From positions 69,245 to 133,244 of the forward strand of contig JAGLCJ010000001.1 in assembly GCA_023146255.1 (NCBI GenBank): a DNA stretch of 64,000 nucleotides. Reading direction: 5' to 3'. The notes under the pieces are model-generated. The model ran no database searches. It saw only the letters and a program-made list of their open reading frames with translations, and was not told the DNA's origin. The stretch's first letter is position 1; each line of letters starts with the position of its first letter. Positions 1 to 8,271 of this stretch are shown piece by piece. The position numbers and the translations under genes are program-made. Source of the stretch: Alcanivoracaceae bacterium. Its GTDB lineage: Bacteria > Pseudomonadota > Gammaproteobacteria > Pseudomonadales > Alcanivoracaceae.

Positions 1-1
1 G

Positions 2-523
2 GTGGTGCCGGTGCCCGGCGCCAGCGCCCTGCTGGCCGCGTTGGTGGTGGCTGGTCTGCCCACAGACCGCTTTGTCTTCGAAGGGTTCCTGCCAACCAAG
101 GGCGCCGGTCGTACTGCAGCCCTGCGCCGCATTGCCGACAGTGCGGCAACCTCGGTGGTGTATGAAGCGCCGCACCGGATTCTGACCTTGCTTGATGAAC
201 TGAAAGAGCGTCTCGAAGCTGGGCGGGAAGTGGTGTTGTGCCGCGAGCTGACCAAACATTTCGAAACCGTGTTGCCGGGTTGCATTGGCGATATTCGTGA
301 GCGTGTCGCGGCCGACAGCAATCAGCAGCGTGGTGAGATCGTGCTGCTGGTGGCGCCGGCACCGGAGCAGACCGTGGATGACGCAGAACTGGCGCGGCTG
401 GCAAGACTGCTGCTTGGCGAGTTGCCGGCGTCGCGTGCGGCGAAGGTGCTCGCGGCCTGGTCAGGCCGCAAGCGCAATGATCTGTACAGCTGGATGGAAA
501 CGCTGGATCAGTCCGGCGATTGA
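2..523 (+). CDS. rsmI: RsmI, 16S rRNA (cytidine-1402-2'-O)-methyltransferase, 3' part
   Basis: Carboxy-terminal 173 residues of the SAM-dependent methyltransferase that 2'-O-methylates C1402 of 16S rRNA in the decoding centre. The visible stretch opens with VPVPGASALLAALVVAGLPTD followed by RFVFEGFLP, the internal segment highly conserved in RsmI, then VYEAPHRI and a CRELTKHFET block, all in family order. The true start lies upstream of the window, so the first codon is internal. The end overlaps the end of the convergent DUF808 gene by 16 bp. In pseudomonads rsmI lies near rnpB and mraZ; here a nitric-oxide gene block lies between them. Confidence 0.93.
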   Translation: MVPVPGASALLAALVVAGLPTDRFVFEGFLPTKGAGRTAALRRIADSAATSVVYEAPHRILTLLDELKERLEAGREVVLCRELTKHFETVLPGCIGDIRERVAADSNQQRGEIVLLVAPAPEQTVDDAELARLARLLLGELPASRAAKVLAAWSGRKRNDLYSWMETLDQSGD

Positions 524-1464
524 GCGCTAACGCGGCGGCGCAGTTTGCTGATCAGGCCGACCCCGGCCAGCACCGCAGCGCCGCTGACAATGCCGACCAC
601 AATGCTGATCAGAACCGGTATCGCGAAGCGGACAGTGGCCTGCAGCGCGCCGCTATCCGAAAATTGCAGCAGCAGGTCATGCTGCAGATGTTCCAGTGCG
701 GCAATGCCATGGACAAGAATGCCACCACCTACGGTAAACATGGCAATGGTGCCGGCCACCGACAGGAACTTCATCAGCTTCGGGGCAAACAGCAACAGAC
801 CGCGACCGGCTGCGCTGTAGAAGCGGTTACCGACATTGCGGCCACGCTCCAGCAGGTGCAGGCCGGCGTCATCCAGCTTGACGATGCCGGCGACCAGACC
901 ATACACACCGATGGTCATCAATACGGCGATCGCTACCAGTACGGATACCTGCTTCATGAACGGCGCCTGCTGCACCGTGCCCAGCGTAATGACGATGATT
1001 TCTGCCGAGAGGATAAAGTCGGTGCGAACCGCGCCGCGAATACGCTGCTTTTCAAACGCCACCAGATCAACGGCGGGATCGGCGATGGCTTTCAGGGTTT
1101 CGTTGTGCTGTTTTTCCACTTCCTGACGGTGGAGAAACTTGTGCGCGACTTTTTCCACGCCTTCGTAGCAGAGAAAAAGTCCGCCGAGCATCAGCAGCGG
1201 CGTGATCGCCCATGGTATCAGCGCGCTGATAAGCAGTGCTGCCGGGACCAGAATCATCTTGTTGATGGCAGACCCTTTGGCCACCGCCCAGACCACCGGC
1301 AACTCTCGCTCGGCACGCACACCGGACACCTGTTCGGCGTTCAGGGCGAGATCATCGCCAAGGACACCGGCGGTTTTCTTTGCCGCCACCTTGGTCATGA
1401 CGGAGATGTCGTCGAGCAGGGTGGCAATGTCGTCGATCAGTGCCAGCAGGCTGGTTCCGGCCAT
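508..1464 (-). CDS. DUF808 (YedI-type) inner-membrane protein
   Basis: A 318-residue integral membrane protein of the DUF808/YedI family, whose biochemical role is unknown. The sequence opens MAGTSLLALIDDIATLLDDI and carries the family blocks AAKKTAGVLGDDLALNAEQV and GLFLCYEGVEKV. Several hydrophobic segments follow (about residues 68-100, 170-215, 235-260 and 280-305). It lies 2 bp downstream of norR on the same strand, so it may be transcribed with it, but nothing in the protein suggests nitric-oxide metabolism. It converges on rsmI. Family assignment is firm; function is not known. Confidence 0.88.
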   Translation of the reverse strand: MAGTSLLALIDDIATLLDDISVMTKVAAKKTAGVLGDDLALNAEQVSGVRAERELPVVWAVAKGSAINKMILVPAALLISALIPWAITPLLMLGGLFLCYEGVEKVAHKFLHRQEVEKQHNETLKAIADPAVDLVAFEKQRIRGAVRTDFILSAEIIVITLGTVQQAPFMKQVSVLVAIAVLMTIGVYGLVAGIVKLDDAGLHLLERGRNVGNRFYSAAGRGLLLFAPKLMKFLSVAGTIAMFTVGGGILVHGIAALEHLQHDLLLQFSDSGALQATVRFAIPVLISIVVGIVSGAAVLAGVGLISKLRRRVSAQSPD

Positions 1465-1466
1465 GT

Positions 1467-2999
1467 TCAGTCCTTGTTCGGGTGAATGTTAAGGCGCTGC
1501 ATCAGTTTGCGCAGATTGCTTGGGTCCAGTGCCAGCACTCGTGCCGCGGCGGCCTGATTATAATCATGTTGCTCCAGCGCCTGTTCGATTGCCCGGCGCT
1601 GCAGTATTTCAACCTGCATTTTCAGCGGCAGTCTGGGGCTCATGGCCGAGACGGTGGCGTCGGTATCTGCCTCGGTATTGGCGGATGGCACCGTATCCAG
1701 ATCCAGCAACGATGCCTGCAGAGTGATGATGTCGCGGCGATCAGCGCCGCGGCTGATGGCTTTCAGTGCGGCGCGACTGATCACATGCTCCAGTTCGCGA
1801 ATGTTGCCCGGCCAGTGATACTGGCACAGGGCTTCCTCGGCATCTGCGGACAGCCGTAGACTGCGAGCGCCAAGACGGGCGCGGTTCAGTTCAAGAAAGT
1901 GTCCGGCCAGCAGCAGGACGTCGGTGCCGCGCTCGCGCAGGGGCGGAATATGGATCGGATAAACCGACAATCGATGATAGAGATCGGCACGGAAGCGGCC
2001 TTCCTTGACGCTGTCGCGAAGATGACGGTTGGTGGCGGCGATGACGCGAACATCCACTTGTCGGGGCCGGTCCTCACCAAGGCGCTGGATCTCGCCGTTC
2101 TGCAGGGCGCGAAGCAGCTTGGCCTGAACGGCGAGCGGCAGTTCACCAACTTCATCGAGAAACAGGGTGCCGCCGTGCGCGGCTTCGAAGCGTCCCGGGC
2201 GATCCGTACTGGCGCCGGAAAAGGCGCCGCGAACGTGGCCGAACAACTCGCTCTCGGCGAGCGCTTCCGGCAGTGCCGCGCAGTTCACCTGAATCAGCGC
2301 TGCCCGATTACGCCGTGACAGGGCATGCAGGCGGCGGGCAAAGCGTTCCTTACCAACCCCGGTTTCTCCCATCAGCAAGACTGGCAGATCCGCTTCGGCG
2401 ACCACGTCGATTTCCTGCAGCAAGGATTGGATAACGGCGGAGCGGCCAAGCACATCACCGTCCGCATCGGGCGCGCCGGTTTCGCTGGCGCCGCGCATCA
2501 GCCGCAGCTGGCGCCGTTCTTCCTCCAGTTGCGACACCCGGATACTGGCTTCGATCAGAAGTCGATGCTGGTTCAGCTCGGTCAGCGCGTCACTGTCGAA
2601 GGTGCCGGGCTCCAGCGCATCGAGTGTCAGGGCGCCCCAGAGGGTGTCCTCCTGCCACAGCGAGATACCCATGCAGTCATGCACTGGCAGCGGCGTGCCG
2701 GGCCGGGAGTCGATCAGGCCGTCGTAGGGGTCGGGCAGGCGGGTGTCATGGTCAAACGAAATCGCCTCCCGGGAGGCAAGAATGGCGGCCAGACGCGGAT
2801 GATCGGCAACCACAAAGCGGCGCCCCAGCGTTTCCCGAACCAGACCGTCAATGGCGACCGGCTGCAGGGCGTCATCACGCAGCTGCAGCAAGGCCACGGC
2901 CGCGCCATGAAAGCGCTCGCGCAGATAACTCGCCAGCCGCTGCATGCGCACGGCGTGGGGCAATTCGGCGATCAGATCCACCAGCAGGCTGCTTTCCAT
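1467..2999 (-). CDS. norR: NorR, nitric-oxide-responsive sigma-54 activator
   Basis: Enhancer-binding protein (510 residues) that activates sigma-54 transcription when its N-terminal GAF domain binds nitric oxide at a mononuclear non-haem iron. The GAF domain (about 1-165) keeps LPDPYDGL (D90, D93) and VHDCMG (H107, C109), corresponding to the iron-site residues of E. coli NorR. The AAA+ domain (about 183-420) has Walker A GETGVGKE at 211, Walker B LFLDEVGELP, and the sigma-54 contact loop as GAFSGA at 258-263 instead of GAFTGA. A Fis-type helix-turn-helix (NQAAAARVLALDPSNLRKLM) ends the protein. It is divergent from ric-norB, with three matching binding sites between them, which supports the identification. 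Confidence 0.95.
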   Translation of the reverse strand: MESSLLVDLIAELPHAVRMQRLASYLRERFHGAAVALLQLRDDALQPVAIDGLVRETLGRRFVVADHPRLAAILASREAISFDHDTRLPDPYDGLIDSRPGTPLPVHDCMGISLWQEDTLWGALTLDALEPGTFDSDALTELNQHRLLIEASIRVSQLEEERRQLRLMRGASETGAPDADGDVLGRSAVIQSLLQEIDVVAEADLPVLLMGETGVGKERFARRLHALSRRNRAALIQVNCAALPEALAESELFGHVRGAFSGASTDRPGRFEAAHGGTLFLDEVGELPLAVQAKLLRALQNGEIQRLGEDRPRQVDVRVIAATNRHLRDSVKEGRFRADLYHRLSVYPIHIPPLRERGTDVLLLAGHFLELNRARLGARSLRLSADAEEALCQYHWPGNIRELEHVISRAALKAISRGADRRDIITLQASLLDLDTVPSANTEADTDATVSAMSPRLPLKMQVEILQRRAIEQALEQHDYNQAAAARVLALDPSNLRKLMQRLNIHPNKD

Positions 3000-3001
3000 C
3001 A

Positions 3002-3059
3002 GGTATCTTTTACCTTTCAGGGTGAAATTGACCCTATTAAATCAGGGTGATTATTACCT
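3002..3059. promoter_or_regulatory. Three NorR enhancer sites (GT-N7-AC)
   Basis: Three copies of the NorR consensus GT-N7-AC lie in the norR/ric intergenic region: GT at 3003 with AC at 3012, GT at 3022 with AC at 3031 (arms GGGT/ACCC), and GT at 3047 with AC at 3056 (arms GGGT/ACCT). E. coli norR-norVW also has three such sites. The first lies 3 bp from the norR start codon, suggesting that NorR binding affects its own gene. Confidence 0.85.
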
Positions 3060-3098
3060 CGCAACAATAAATTTCCTTTATTTTCAGTAGATTGTGAT

Positions 3099-3115
3099 CT
3101 GGCATGAAAGATGTA
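3099..3115 (+). promoter_or_regulatory. Possible sigma-54 promoter of ric-norB
   Basis: CTGGCATGAAAGATGTA resembles the -24/-12 element. GG at 3101-3102 is followed by ten bases and then GT where GC is preferred, so the -12 half is imperfect. It lies downstream of the three NorR sites and about 40 bp before the ric start, the layout expected for a NorR-activated promoter. Confidence 0.5.
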
Positions 3116-3152
3116 TAGAGGATGCATCTTATAAATCATGTCGGGAGGCGTC

Positions 3153-3842
3153 ATGTTAGATCAACCCATGCTGGATCAACCCCTCGGGCGCTTGGCGAGA
3201 GACATTCCCGGAGCGACCCGGGTGTTCCGCGAGCACCGGCTCGATTTCTGCTGCGGCGGCAAGAAGCTGCTCGGTGAAGCGTTGCGCGAGCGCGGCGTCA
3301 GCCCGCAGCAGGTGCTGCCGGATTTGCAGCGGCTGGTCGCCACCACCGACGAGCCGAACGACTGGGACAGCATCGATAACCAGACACTGATCAATCACAT
3401 CCTGCAGCGCTATCACCAGCAACATCGCGAGCAGTTGCCGGAACTGATCCGGCTGGCCAGTCGTGTTGAGCAGGTGCATGGCGAGCGTTCTGATTGCCCC
3501 CATGGTCTTGCCCGTCTGCTGCAGAAAATGCATCTGGAATTGCAGCGTCACATGCTCAAGGAGGAGCAGGTGCTGTTTCCCATTTTGCAGCAACCCGTGA
3601 CGGTGCCGGTGCGCATGCCGGTTGCGATGATGCGCGAAGAACACGATCAGCATGGTGAGGCGCTGGCAGAACTGGAGCGACTCACCCATGACATCCAGCC
3701 GCCACGGGGCGCCTGCAATACCTGGCGAGCGTTATACAGCGGTCTGGCCCAGTTCCGCGACGATCTTATCAATCACATTCATCTGGAAAACAACGTTCTG
3801 TTTCCGCGCGCGGAATCGAACACACGGGGAGAAGGGCAATGA
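3153..3842 (+). CDS. ytfE: Ric/YtfE (ScdA/DnrN) iron-sulfur cluster repair di-iron protein
   Basis: Hemerythrin-like di-iron protein that helps restore iron-sulfur clusters damaged by nitric oxide or oxidants. The N-terminal ScdA domain reads LGRLARDIPGATRVFREHRL followed by DFCCGGKKLL, with the hallmark CCGG. Histidines and glutamates of the di-iron bundle follow (INHILQRYHQQHRE, HLELQRHMLKEEQVLFP, REEHDQHGEALAEL, INHIHLENNVLFPRA). I chose the ATG at 3153 because GGAGG stands at 3144-3148; an in-frame ATG at 3138 lacks a good ribosome site. The protein is 229 residues (E. coli YtfE is 220). It overlaps norB by ATGA, so the two are translated together downstream of NorR sites. Confidence 0.93.
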   Translation: MLDQPMLDQPLGRLARDIPGATRVFREHRLDFCCGGKKLLGEALRERGVSPQQVLPDLQRLVATTDEPNDWDSIDNQTLINHILQRYHQQHREQLPELIRLASRVEQVHGERSDCPHGLARLLQKMHLELQRHMLKEEQVLFPILQQPVTVPVRMPVAMMREEHDQHGEALAELERLTHDIQPPRGACNTWRALYSGLAQFRDDLINHIHLENNVLFPRAESNTRGEGQ

Positions 3843-6106
3843 CCAACTATCGCAAGCTCTGGTGGACTCTGCTGATTGTGGTGGGCTCCATGTTCTGCCT
3901 GCTCGGCTATTTTGGCCGGGAGGTTTACCGCGAAGCGCCACCGATTCCGGAGCGGGTAGTCAGCGAAAGTGGCGAGCTGCTGTTTACCCGGAATGACATT
4001 CTGGATGGCCAGACGGCGTGGCAGAGCGTCGGCGGGATGCAGCTGGGTTCAATCTGGGGGCACGGTGCCTATCAGGCGCCGGACTGGTCCGCGGACTGGT
4101 TGCATCGCGAGCTGCAGCACTGGCTTGAGTTCGCCGCAGTGGAGGACTTCGGCGCGGAGTATGCCGATCTGGATGCGGAGCAGCAGCAACTGCTGCAGTT
4201 TCGTCTGAAGCAGGCCTATCGCACCAACACCTGGGATGGCGAGCAGGTGCGGGTGTCCGAGCGCCGCGCCCGCGCCATGGCTGCAACGGCCGCTTATTAC
4301 GACGCGCTGTTCAGTGATGATCCGGCGTTGCGCAGCAGTCGGCAGAGTTTTGCCATGAAGGAAAACACCCTGCCCAGTGCCGAGCGTCGTGAAGATCTGA
4401 CACAGTTTTTTTTCTGGACGGCCTGGGCGGCGTCCACCGAGCGGCTCGGCTCGGACGTGACTTACACCAACAATTGGCCGCATGAGCCGCTGATTGATAA
4501 CGTGCCGTCGCCGGAAAACGTGGTTTGGTCGATTGTCAGTGTGGTGTTGCTGCTGGCCGGTATCGGCTTTCTGGTGTGGATGTGGTCGTTCCTGCGTCGT
4601 GAAGATGAGGAACCGCAGCCTGCACCGAATGCGGACCCGCTCAGCAGCTTTTCCCTGACGCCATCGCAGCGGGCACTGGGCAAGTATCTGGTACTGGTGG
4701 TCGGCTTGTTTACCTTTCAGGTATTCATTGGTGGCTTTACCGCGCACTACACGGTGGAAGGTCAGCACTTTTACGGCATTGATGTATCACAGTGGTTTCC
4801 TTACTCGCTGGTACGCACCTGGCATATTCAGGCGGCGTTGTTCTGGATTGCCACCGGCTTTCTCGCCGCCGGTCTGTTCCTTGCGCCGATTATTAACGGC
4901 GGCAAGGATCCGAAGTTCCAGAAGCTTGGCGTCGATGTACTGTTTGTTGCGCTACTGATCGTCACCGTCGGTTCCTTTGTCGGCAACTATCTTGCTATCG
5001 CCCAGATCATGCCGCCGCAGCTGAATTTCTGGCTCGGCCATCAGGGTTACGAATACATCGACCTTGGTCGCCTCTGGCAGATTGGCAAGTTTGTTGGCGT
5101 GGCGTTTTGGCTGGTGCTGATGCTGCGTGCCATGGTGCCGGCGTTGCGGCAGCCCGGCGACAAGCATCTGCTCTGGTTGCTGACGGCGTCGGTAATTGCC
5201 ATTGGTCTGTTCTACGGTGCCGGTTTCTTCTACGGCGAGCGCACTCATCTGTCGGTGATGGAATACTGGCGCTGGTGGGTGGTGCATCTGTGGGTGGAAG
5301 GCTTCTTTGAAGTGTTTGCCACCACAGCACTGGCCTTTATCTTTGCCTCGCTCGGTCTGGTATCGAAGCGTATGGCCACGGCGGCAGCGTTGGGTTCGGC
5401 GTCGCTGTTCCTGCTCGGTGGTATTCCCGGCACCTTCCACCATCTCTATTTCGCCGGCACCACCACGCCGGTGATGGCGGTGGGAGCATCGTTCAGCGCA
5501 CTGGAAGTGGTGCCGCTGATCGTGCTTGGTTACGAAGCCTGGGAGCACTGGCGTCTGAAAAACGCCACACCGTGGATGGCGAGCCTGAAGTGGCCGGTGA
5601 TGTGTTTTGTCGCGGTCGCATTCTGGAACATGCTCGGTGCCGGTGTGTTCGGCTTCATGATCAACCCGCCGATCTCGCTCTACTATGTGCAGGGTCTGAA
5701 TACCACGCCGGTGCACGCCCATGCCGCACTGTTCGGTGTTTATGGCTTCCTCGCGCTCGGCTTTACCCTGCTGGTGCTGCGTTATATCCGCCCGCATGTG
5801 GCACTCAGTGAGCGGCTGATGAAAACCGCGTTCTGGTGGTTGAATGCCGGTCTGGTGCTGATGATTGCTACCAGCCTGCTGCCAATCGGTATTATCCAGT
5901 TCCACGCCAGCGTCACCGAAGGGCTGTGGTATGCGCGCAGCGAAGCCTTCATGCAGCAGGATCTGTTGCAGACCCTGCGCTGGGTGCGGACCTTTGGTGA
6001 TGTGGTATTTATCATCGGTGCGCTGGCGATGTCGTTGCAGGTGGTGATGGCGATACTGCCGGGCCTGCTCGGCCGGCCGAAGCTGGCATCGGAGGGAGCA
6101 TACTGA
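3839..6106 (+). CDS. norB: Quinol-dependent nitric-oxide reductase (qNOR, NorB/NorZ type)
   Basis: Single-subunit membrane enzyme reducing two NO to N2O with electrons from quinol. The length (755 residues) and the long N-terminal periplasmic domain (about 30-230, between a first transmembrane helix and the catalytic core, without a CXXCH haem-c motif) mark the qNOR type rather than the cytochrome-c type. The haem-copper-oxidase-like core has the expected histidine segments TWHIQAALFW, HLWVEGFFEVFATT, GTFHHLYFAG and HAHAALFGVYGF. With norR and ric it forms a compact NO detoxification module. No norC, nirK or nirS genes are nearby, so detoxification rather than full denitrification is the simpler reading. 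Confidence 0.95.
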   Translation: MTNYRKLWWTLLIVVGSMFCLLGYFGREVYREAPPIPERVVSESGELLFTRNDILDGQTAWQSVGGMQLGSIWGHGAYQAPDWSADWLHRELQHWLEFAAVEDFGAEYADLDAEQQQLLQFRLKQAYRTNTWDGEQVRVSERRARAMAATAAYYDALFSDDPALRSSRQSFAMKENTLPSAERREDLTQFFFWTAWAASTERLGSDVTYTNNWPHEPLIDNVPSPENVVWSIVSVVLLLAGIGFLVWMWSFLRREDEEPQPAPNADPLSSFSLTPSQRALGKYLVLVVGLFTFQVFIGGFTAHYTVEGQHFYGIDVSQWFPYSLVRTWHIQAALFWIATGFLAAGLFLAPIINGGKDPKFQKLGVDVLFVALLIVTVGSFVGNYLAIAQIMPPQLNFWLGHQGYEYIDLGRLWQIGKFVGVAFWLVLMLRAMVPALRQPGDKHLLWLLTASVIAIGLFYGAGFFYGERTHLSVMEYWRWWVVHLWVEGFFEVFATTALAFIFASLGLVSKRMATAAALGSASLFLLGGIPGTFHHLYFAGTTTPVMAVGASFSALEVVPLIVLGYEAWEHWRLKNATPWMASLKWPVMCFVAVAFWNMLGAGVFGFMINPPISLYYVQGLNTTPVHAHAALFGVYGFLALGFTLLVLRYIRPHVALSERLMKTAFWWLNAGLVLMIATSLLPIGIIQFHASVTEGLWYARSEAFMQQDLLQTLRWVRTFGDVVFIIGALAMSLQVVMAILPGLLGRPKLASEGAY

Positions 6107-6140
6107 GCGTGCCATGGCCGGGGCGAGCGGCTACACTGCG

Positions 6141-6514
6141 CCCGGGCCGGCCAGACAGTCGCTGGTGGTGCAAACCACTGGAGGAAAGTCCGGGCTCCAC
6201 AGGGCGGAGTGCCAGATAACGTCTGGGGGCCACACTGGTGACGGTGTGGCTACGGAAAGTGCCGCAGAGAAGATACCGCCGATGGCCTCTTTCTTCGGAA
6301 AGGGTGCACAGGTAAGGGTGAAAAGGTGCGGTAAGAGCGCACCGCGCCGCTGGCAACAGGGGTGGCAGGGTAAACCCCACTCGGAGCAAGACCAAATAGG
6401 GTTCCTATGGCGTGGCCCGCGCTGGAACCGGGTAGGTCGCTAGAGGCCTGCGGCGACGCAGGTCCCAGATGAATGACTGTCCACGACAGAACCCGGCTTA
6501 TCGGCCGGCCCCTC
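6141..6514 (+). ncRNA. rnpB: RNase P RNA (type A)
   Basis: Catalytic RNA that matures tRNA 5' ends. Signature segments appear in order: CCAGACAGTCGC near the 5' end, GGAGGAAAGTCCGGGCTCC (CR-I), AGAGAAGATACCGCCGATGG, GGTAAGGGTGAAAAGGTGCG, TAAGAGCGCACCGCG, and the 3' block ATGAATGACTGTCCACGACA followed by GAACCCGGCTTATCGG. The ends pair (GGGCCGGCC at 6144 with GGCCGGCCC near 6504), which sets the boundaries. A -10-like TACACT is at 6132. It follows norB by about 35 bp and precedes a strong terminator. Confidence 0.96.
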
Positions 6515-6528
6515 TATATAAGCAAGTC

Positions 6529-6574
6529 AAATAAAGGCTGCCCGGATAATTCGGGCAGCCTTTATTTCTTTTTG
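6529..6574 (+). terminator. Intrinsic terminator of rnpB
   Basis: A perfect 16-bp stem (6529-6544 with 6552-6567, core GGCTGCCCG/CGGGCAGCC) has a 7-nt loop and is followed by a T-rich run (TTTCTTTTTG). A-tracts and T-tracts flank both sides, so it could work in both directions. Confidence 0.92.
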
Positions 6575-6768
6575 ATGCAAATTCTTTAATTTATATAGAA
6601 AAAATGTCTAATAGTTAAAGTGCTTTATCACAAGCATTGCGCACCTGTCTGATTCGGCAGATTACCTGATCCCTCCGGCCGCCGACGAGCGGTGCTTTCA
6701 TGCCCGCTGATCCTTCTAATTTGCTGTTTTCTAAACATTTTTCCCCTGTGTGGCCGGGCTTTCCCGGC
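6575..6768. other. Intergenic stretch upstream of the mra promoter
   Basis: An A+T-rich stretch followed by GC-rich sequence between the rnpB terminator and the promoter of the division cluster. I see no open reading frame with a ribosome site and no RNA signature. Confidence 0.5.
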
Positions 6769-6798
6769 TTGACTTGCGCTTCACGCTGGCCCTAGAGT
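6769..6798 (+). promoter_or_regulatory. Pmra, sigma-70-type promoter of the division and cell-wall cluster
   Basis: TTGACT at 6769-6774 and TAGAGT at 6793-6798 are 18 bp apart, placing the start of transcription near 6805, just before the MraZ repeats. No other convincing promoter is visible before mraZ. Confidence 0.6.
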
Positions 6799-6807
6799 GT
6801 CGCTTGG

Positions 6808-6842
6808 TGGAGAAAAGTGGGAAGAAGTGGGAGGAAATGGCG
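6808..6842 (+). promoter_or_regulatory. MraZ operator: four TGG repeats with 10-bp period
   Basis: TGG triplets stand at 6808, 6818, 6828 and 6838 (TGGAG, TGGGA, TGGGA, TGGCG), each separated from the next by a 5-base purine-rich spacer. E. coli MraZ binds TGGGN repeats with 5-nt spacers in its own promoter region, so this is the autoregulatory site. The two central repeats match the consensus exactly. Confidence 0.85.
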
Positions 6843-6886
6843 TCGCAGCGTCAATTTCCGAAGGATTGAGTTACCAGGGGAAGAGC

Positions 6887-7330
6887 ATGTTTACCGGGCG
6901 CACTGCCCTCAGCCTCGACGCGAAGGGCCGGCTGGCCATACCCGCCAGGCACCGCGAGAAACTCATGGTTTCTTGTGGCGGACGCGTTGTGCTCACCCAA
7001 TACCCCTTTGACCCCTGTCTTGCCCTCTATTCCGAGCCCGAGTGGGAAACCATTGCCACCCAGGTCGCCGGCCTCAGCGACTCGGAGCCGGCGGTGCGAA
7101 AGTTGAAGCGCCTGTTCCTTGGTCAGGCGGTGGAGATGGAGCTGGATGGCAGCGGCCGGATTCTGGTGCCGCCGGAATTGCGCGCGCTGATCAATCTGGA
7201 CCGCAAGGCCATGCTGGTCGGTGTGATGCGTCGTTTTGAAATCTGGGAAGAAAGCGCCTGGGTTGCCAGTAACGACACCCTTGATCTGTCCGGCGACCTG
7301 CCCGACAGCATCAAAACCCTTTCGTTCTGA
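6887..7330 (+). CDS. mraZ: MraZ, transcriptional regulator of the division cluster
   Basis: A 147-residue DNA-binding protein with two SpoVT/AbrB-like domains that represses its own operon. It opens MFTGRTALSLDAKGRLAIPARHRE, the conserved first domain, and a second copy of the fold follows (VEMELDGSGRILVPPELR). The reading frame stays open upstream, but the ATG at 6887 behind AGGGGAAG gives the family length and N-terminus; the upstream extension would also cover the operator repeats. It is first gene of the cluster and lies 2 bp before rsmH. Its target repeats lie about 50 bp upstream. Confidence 0.95.
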   Translation: MFTGRTALSLDAKGRLAIPARHREKLMVSCGGRVVLTQYPFDPCLALYSEPEWETIATQVAGLSDSEPAVRKLKRLFLGQAVEMELDGSGRILVPPELRALINLDRKAMLVGVMRRFEIWEESAWVASNDTLDLSGDLPDSIKTLSF

Positions 7331-7332
7331 GG

Positions 7333-8271
7333 ATGCCGATGGCCACCGCAGAACAGTTTGCGCACCAGTCAGTGATGCTGGACGAGGTGATGGAAATGCT
7401 GCCAACCCGTGCCGACGGCTTGTATGTCGACGCCACCTTCGGGAGGGGCGGACATTGCCGCGCGCTGCTGGATCGGCTTGGGCCCGGTGCCCGTCTGGTC
7501 GGTATCGACCAGGACCCGGAGGCGGTCGCCATCGGACAGCAACTGGAGCGGGCGGATGCCCGCTTTCGCATTGTTGCGGCACGGTTTGATTGCCTTGACC
7601 GCATTGTTGCCCAAGAAGGCCGGCAGGTAGACGGCCTGCTGATGGATCTCGGTGTGTCGTCACCGCAGCTTGATGATGCCGAGCGCGGCTTCAGCTTCCT
7701 GCGTGACGGGCCGCTGGATATGCGGATGAATCCGGAGTCCGGCATCAGTGCGGCTGAATGGCTTGCCCGTGCCGATGAAAAAGATATTGCCGATGTGCTT
7801 TACCGTTTCGGTGAAGAGAAAAAATCCCGCCGCATCGCCCGGATGATCTGCGAAGTACGTAAACAGCAGCCGCTGACCCGGACCACCGAGCTGGCGGCAT
7901 TGATCGAGCGTGCCATCGGCCGCGGCGAGCCGGGCAAGCATCCGGCCACGCGCAGTTTTCAGGCGATTCGCATCTACATCAATCAGGAGCTGGCGGCGCT
8001 GGAGAATGTGCTGGCGCAGTCGATTGACTGTCTCGCCCCGGGTGGCCGTCTGCTGGTGATCAGTTTTCATTCCCTCGAAGATCGCATCGTCAAACAGTTT
8101 ATTCGTGATGAGTCCGGTCGGGCGCCGATGCCTCGGGGGCTGCCGATTGAAATGCCGGCGCCACGGCTGCAGCCGCTCGGCAAGGCGCGTCATGCCACCG
8201 ACGCGGAAGTGAAGCGTAACCCTCGTGCCCGCAGTGCAGTACTGCGCATTGCCGAGCGGGTGGCGGCATGA
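7333..8271 (+). CDS. rsmH: RsmH (MraW), 16S rRNA m4C1402 methyltransferase
   Basis: Adds the N4-methyl group to C1402 of 16S rRNA, the same nucleotide that RsmI 2'-O-methylates; both genes are in this window. It has 312 residues (E. coli 313). Motifs include HQSVMLDEVMEML, YVDATFGRGGH (SAM-binding), GLLMDLGVSSPQLD, GFSFLRDGPLDMRM, ATRSFQAIRIYINQEL and VISFHSLEDRIVK. A second ATG two codons downstream is an alternative start. The end overlaps ftsL by 4 bp. Confidence 0.97.
   Translation: MPMATAEQFAHQSVMLDEVMEMLPTRADGLYVDATFGRGGHCRALLDRLGPGARLVGIDQDPEAVAIGQQLERADARFRIVAARFDCLDRIVAQEGRQVDGLLMDLGVSSPQLDDAERGFSFLRDGPLDMRMNPESGISAAEWLARADEKDIADVLYRFGEEKKSRRIARMICEVRKQQPLTRTTELAALIERAIGRGEPGKHPATRSFQAIRIYINQELAALENVLAQSIDCLAPGGRLLVISFHSLEDRIVKQFIRDESGRAPMPRGLPIEMPAPRLQPLGKARHATDAEVKRNPRARSAVLRIAERVAA

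Noticed and set aside
520..1485. 321-codon plus-strand frame opposite the DUF808 gene
   Set aside because: It is rich in His, Gln and Asp with no recognisable motif, the typical look of an antisense shadow; the minus-strand frame has clear DUF808 family blocks and membrane segments.
6114..6443. 109-codon frame in the rnpB region
   Set aside because: It runs through conserved RNase P RNA sequence, so it is not a gene.
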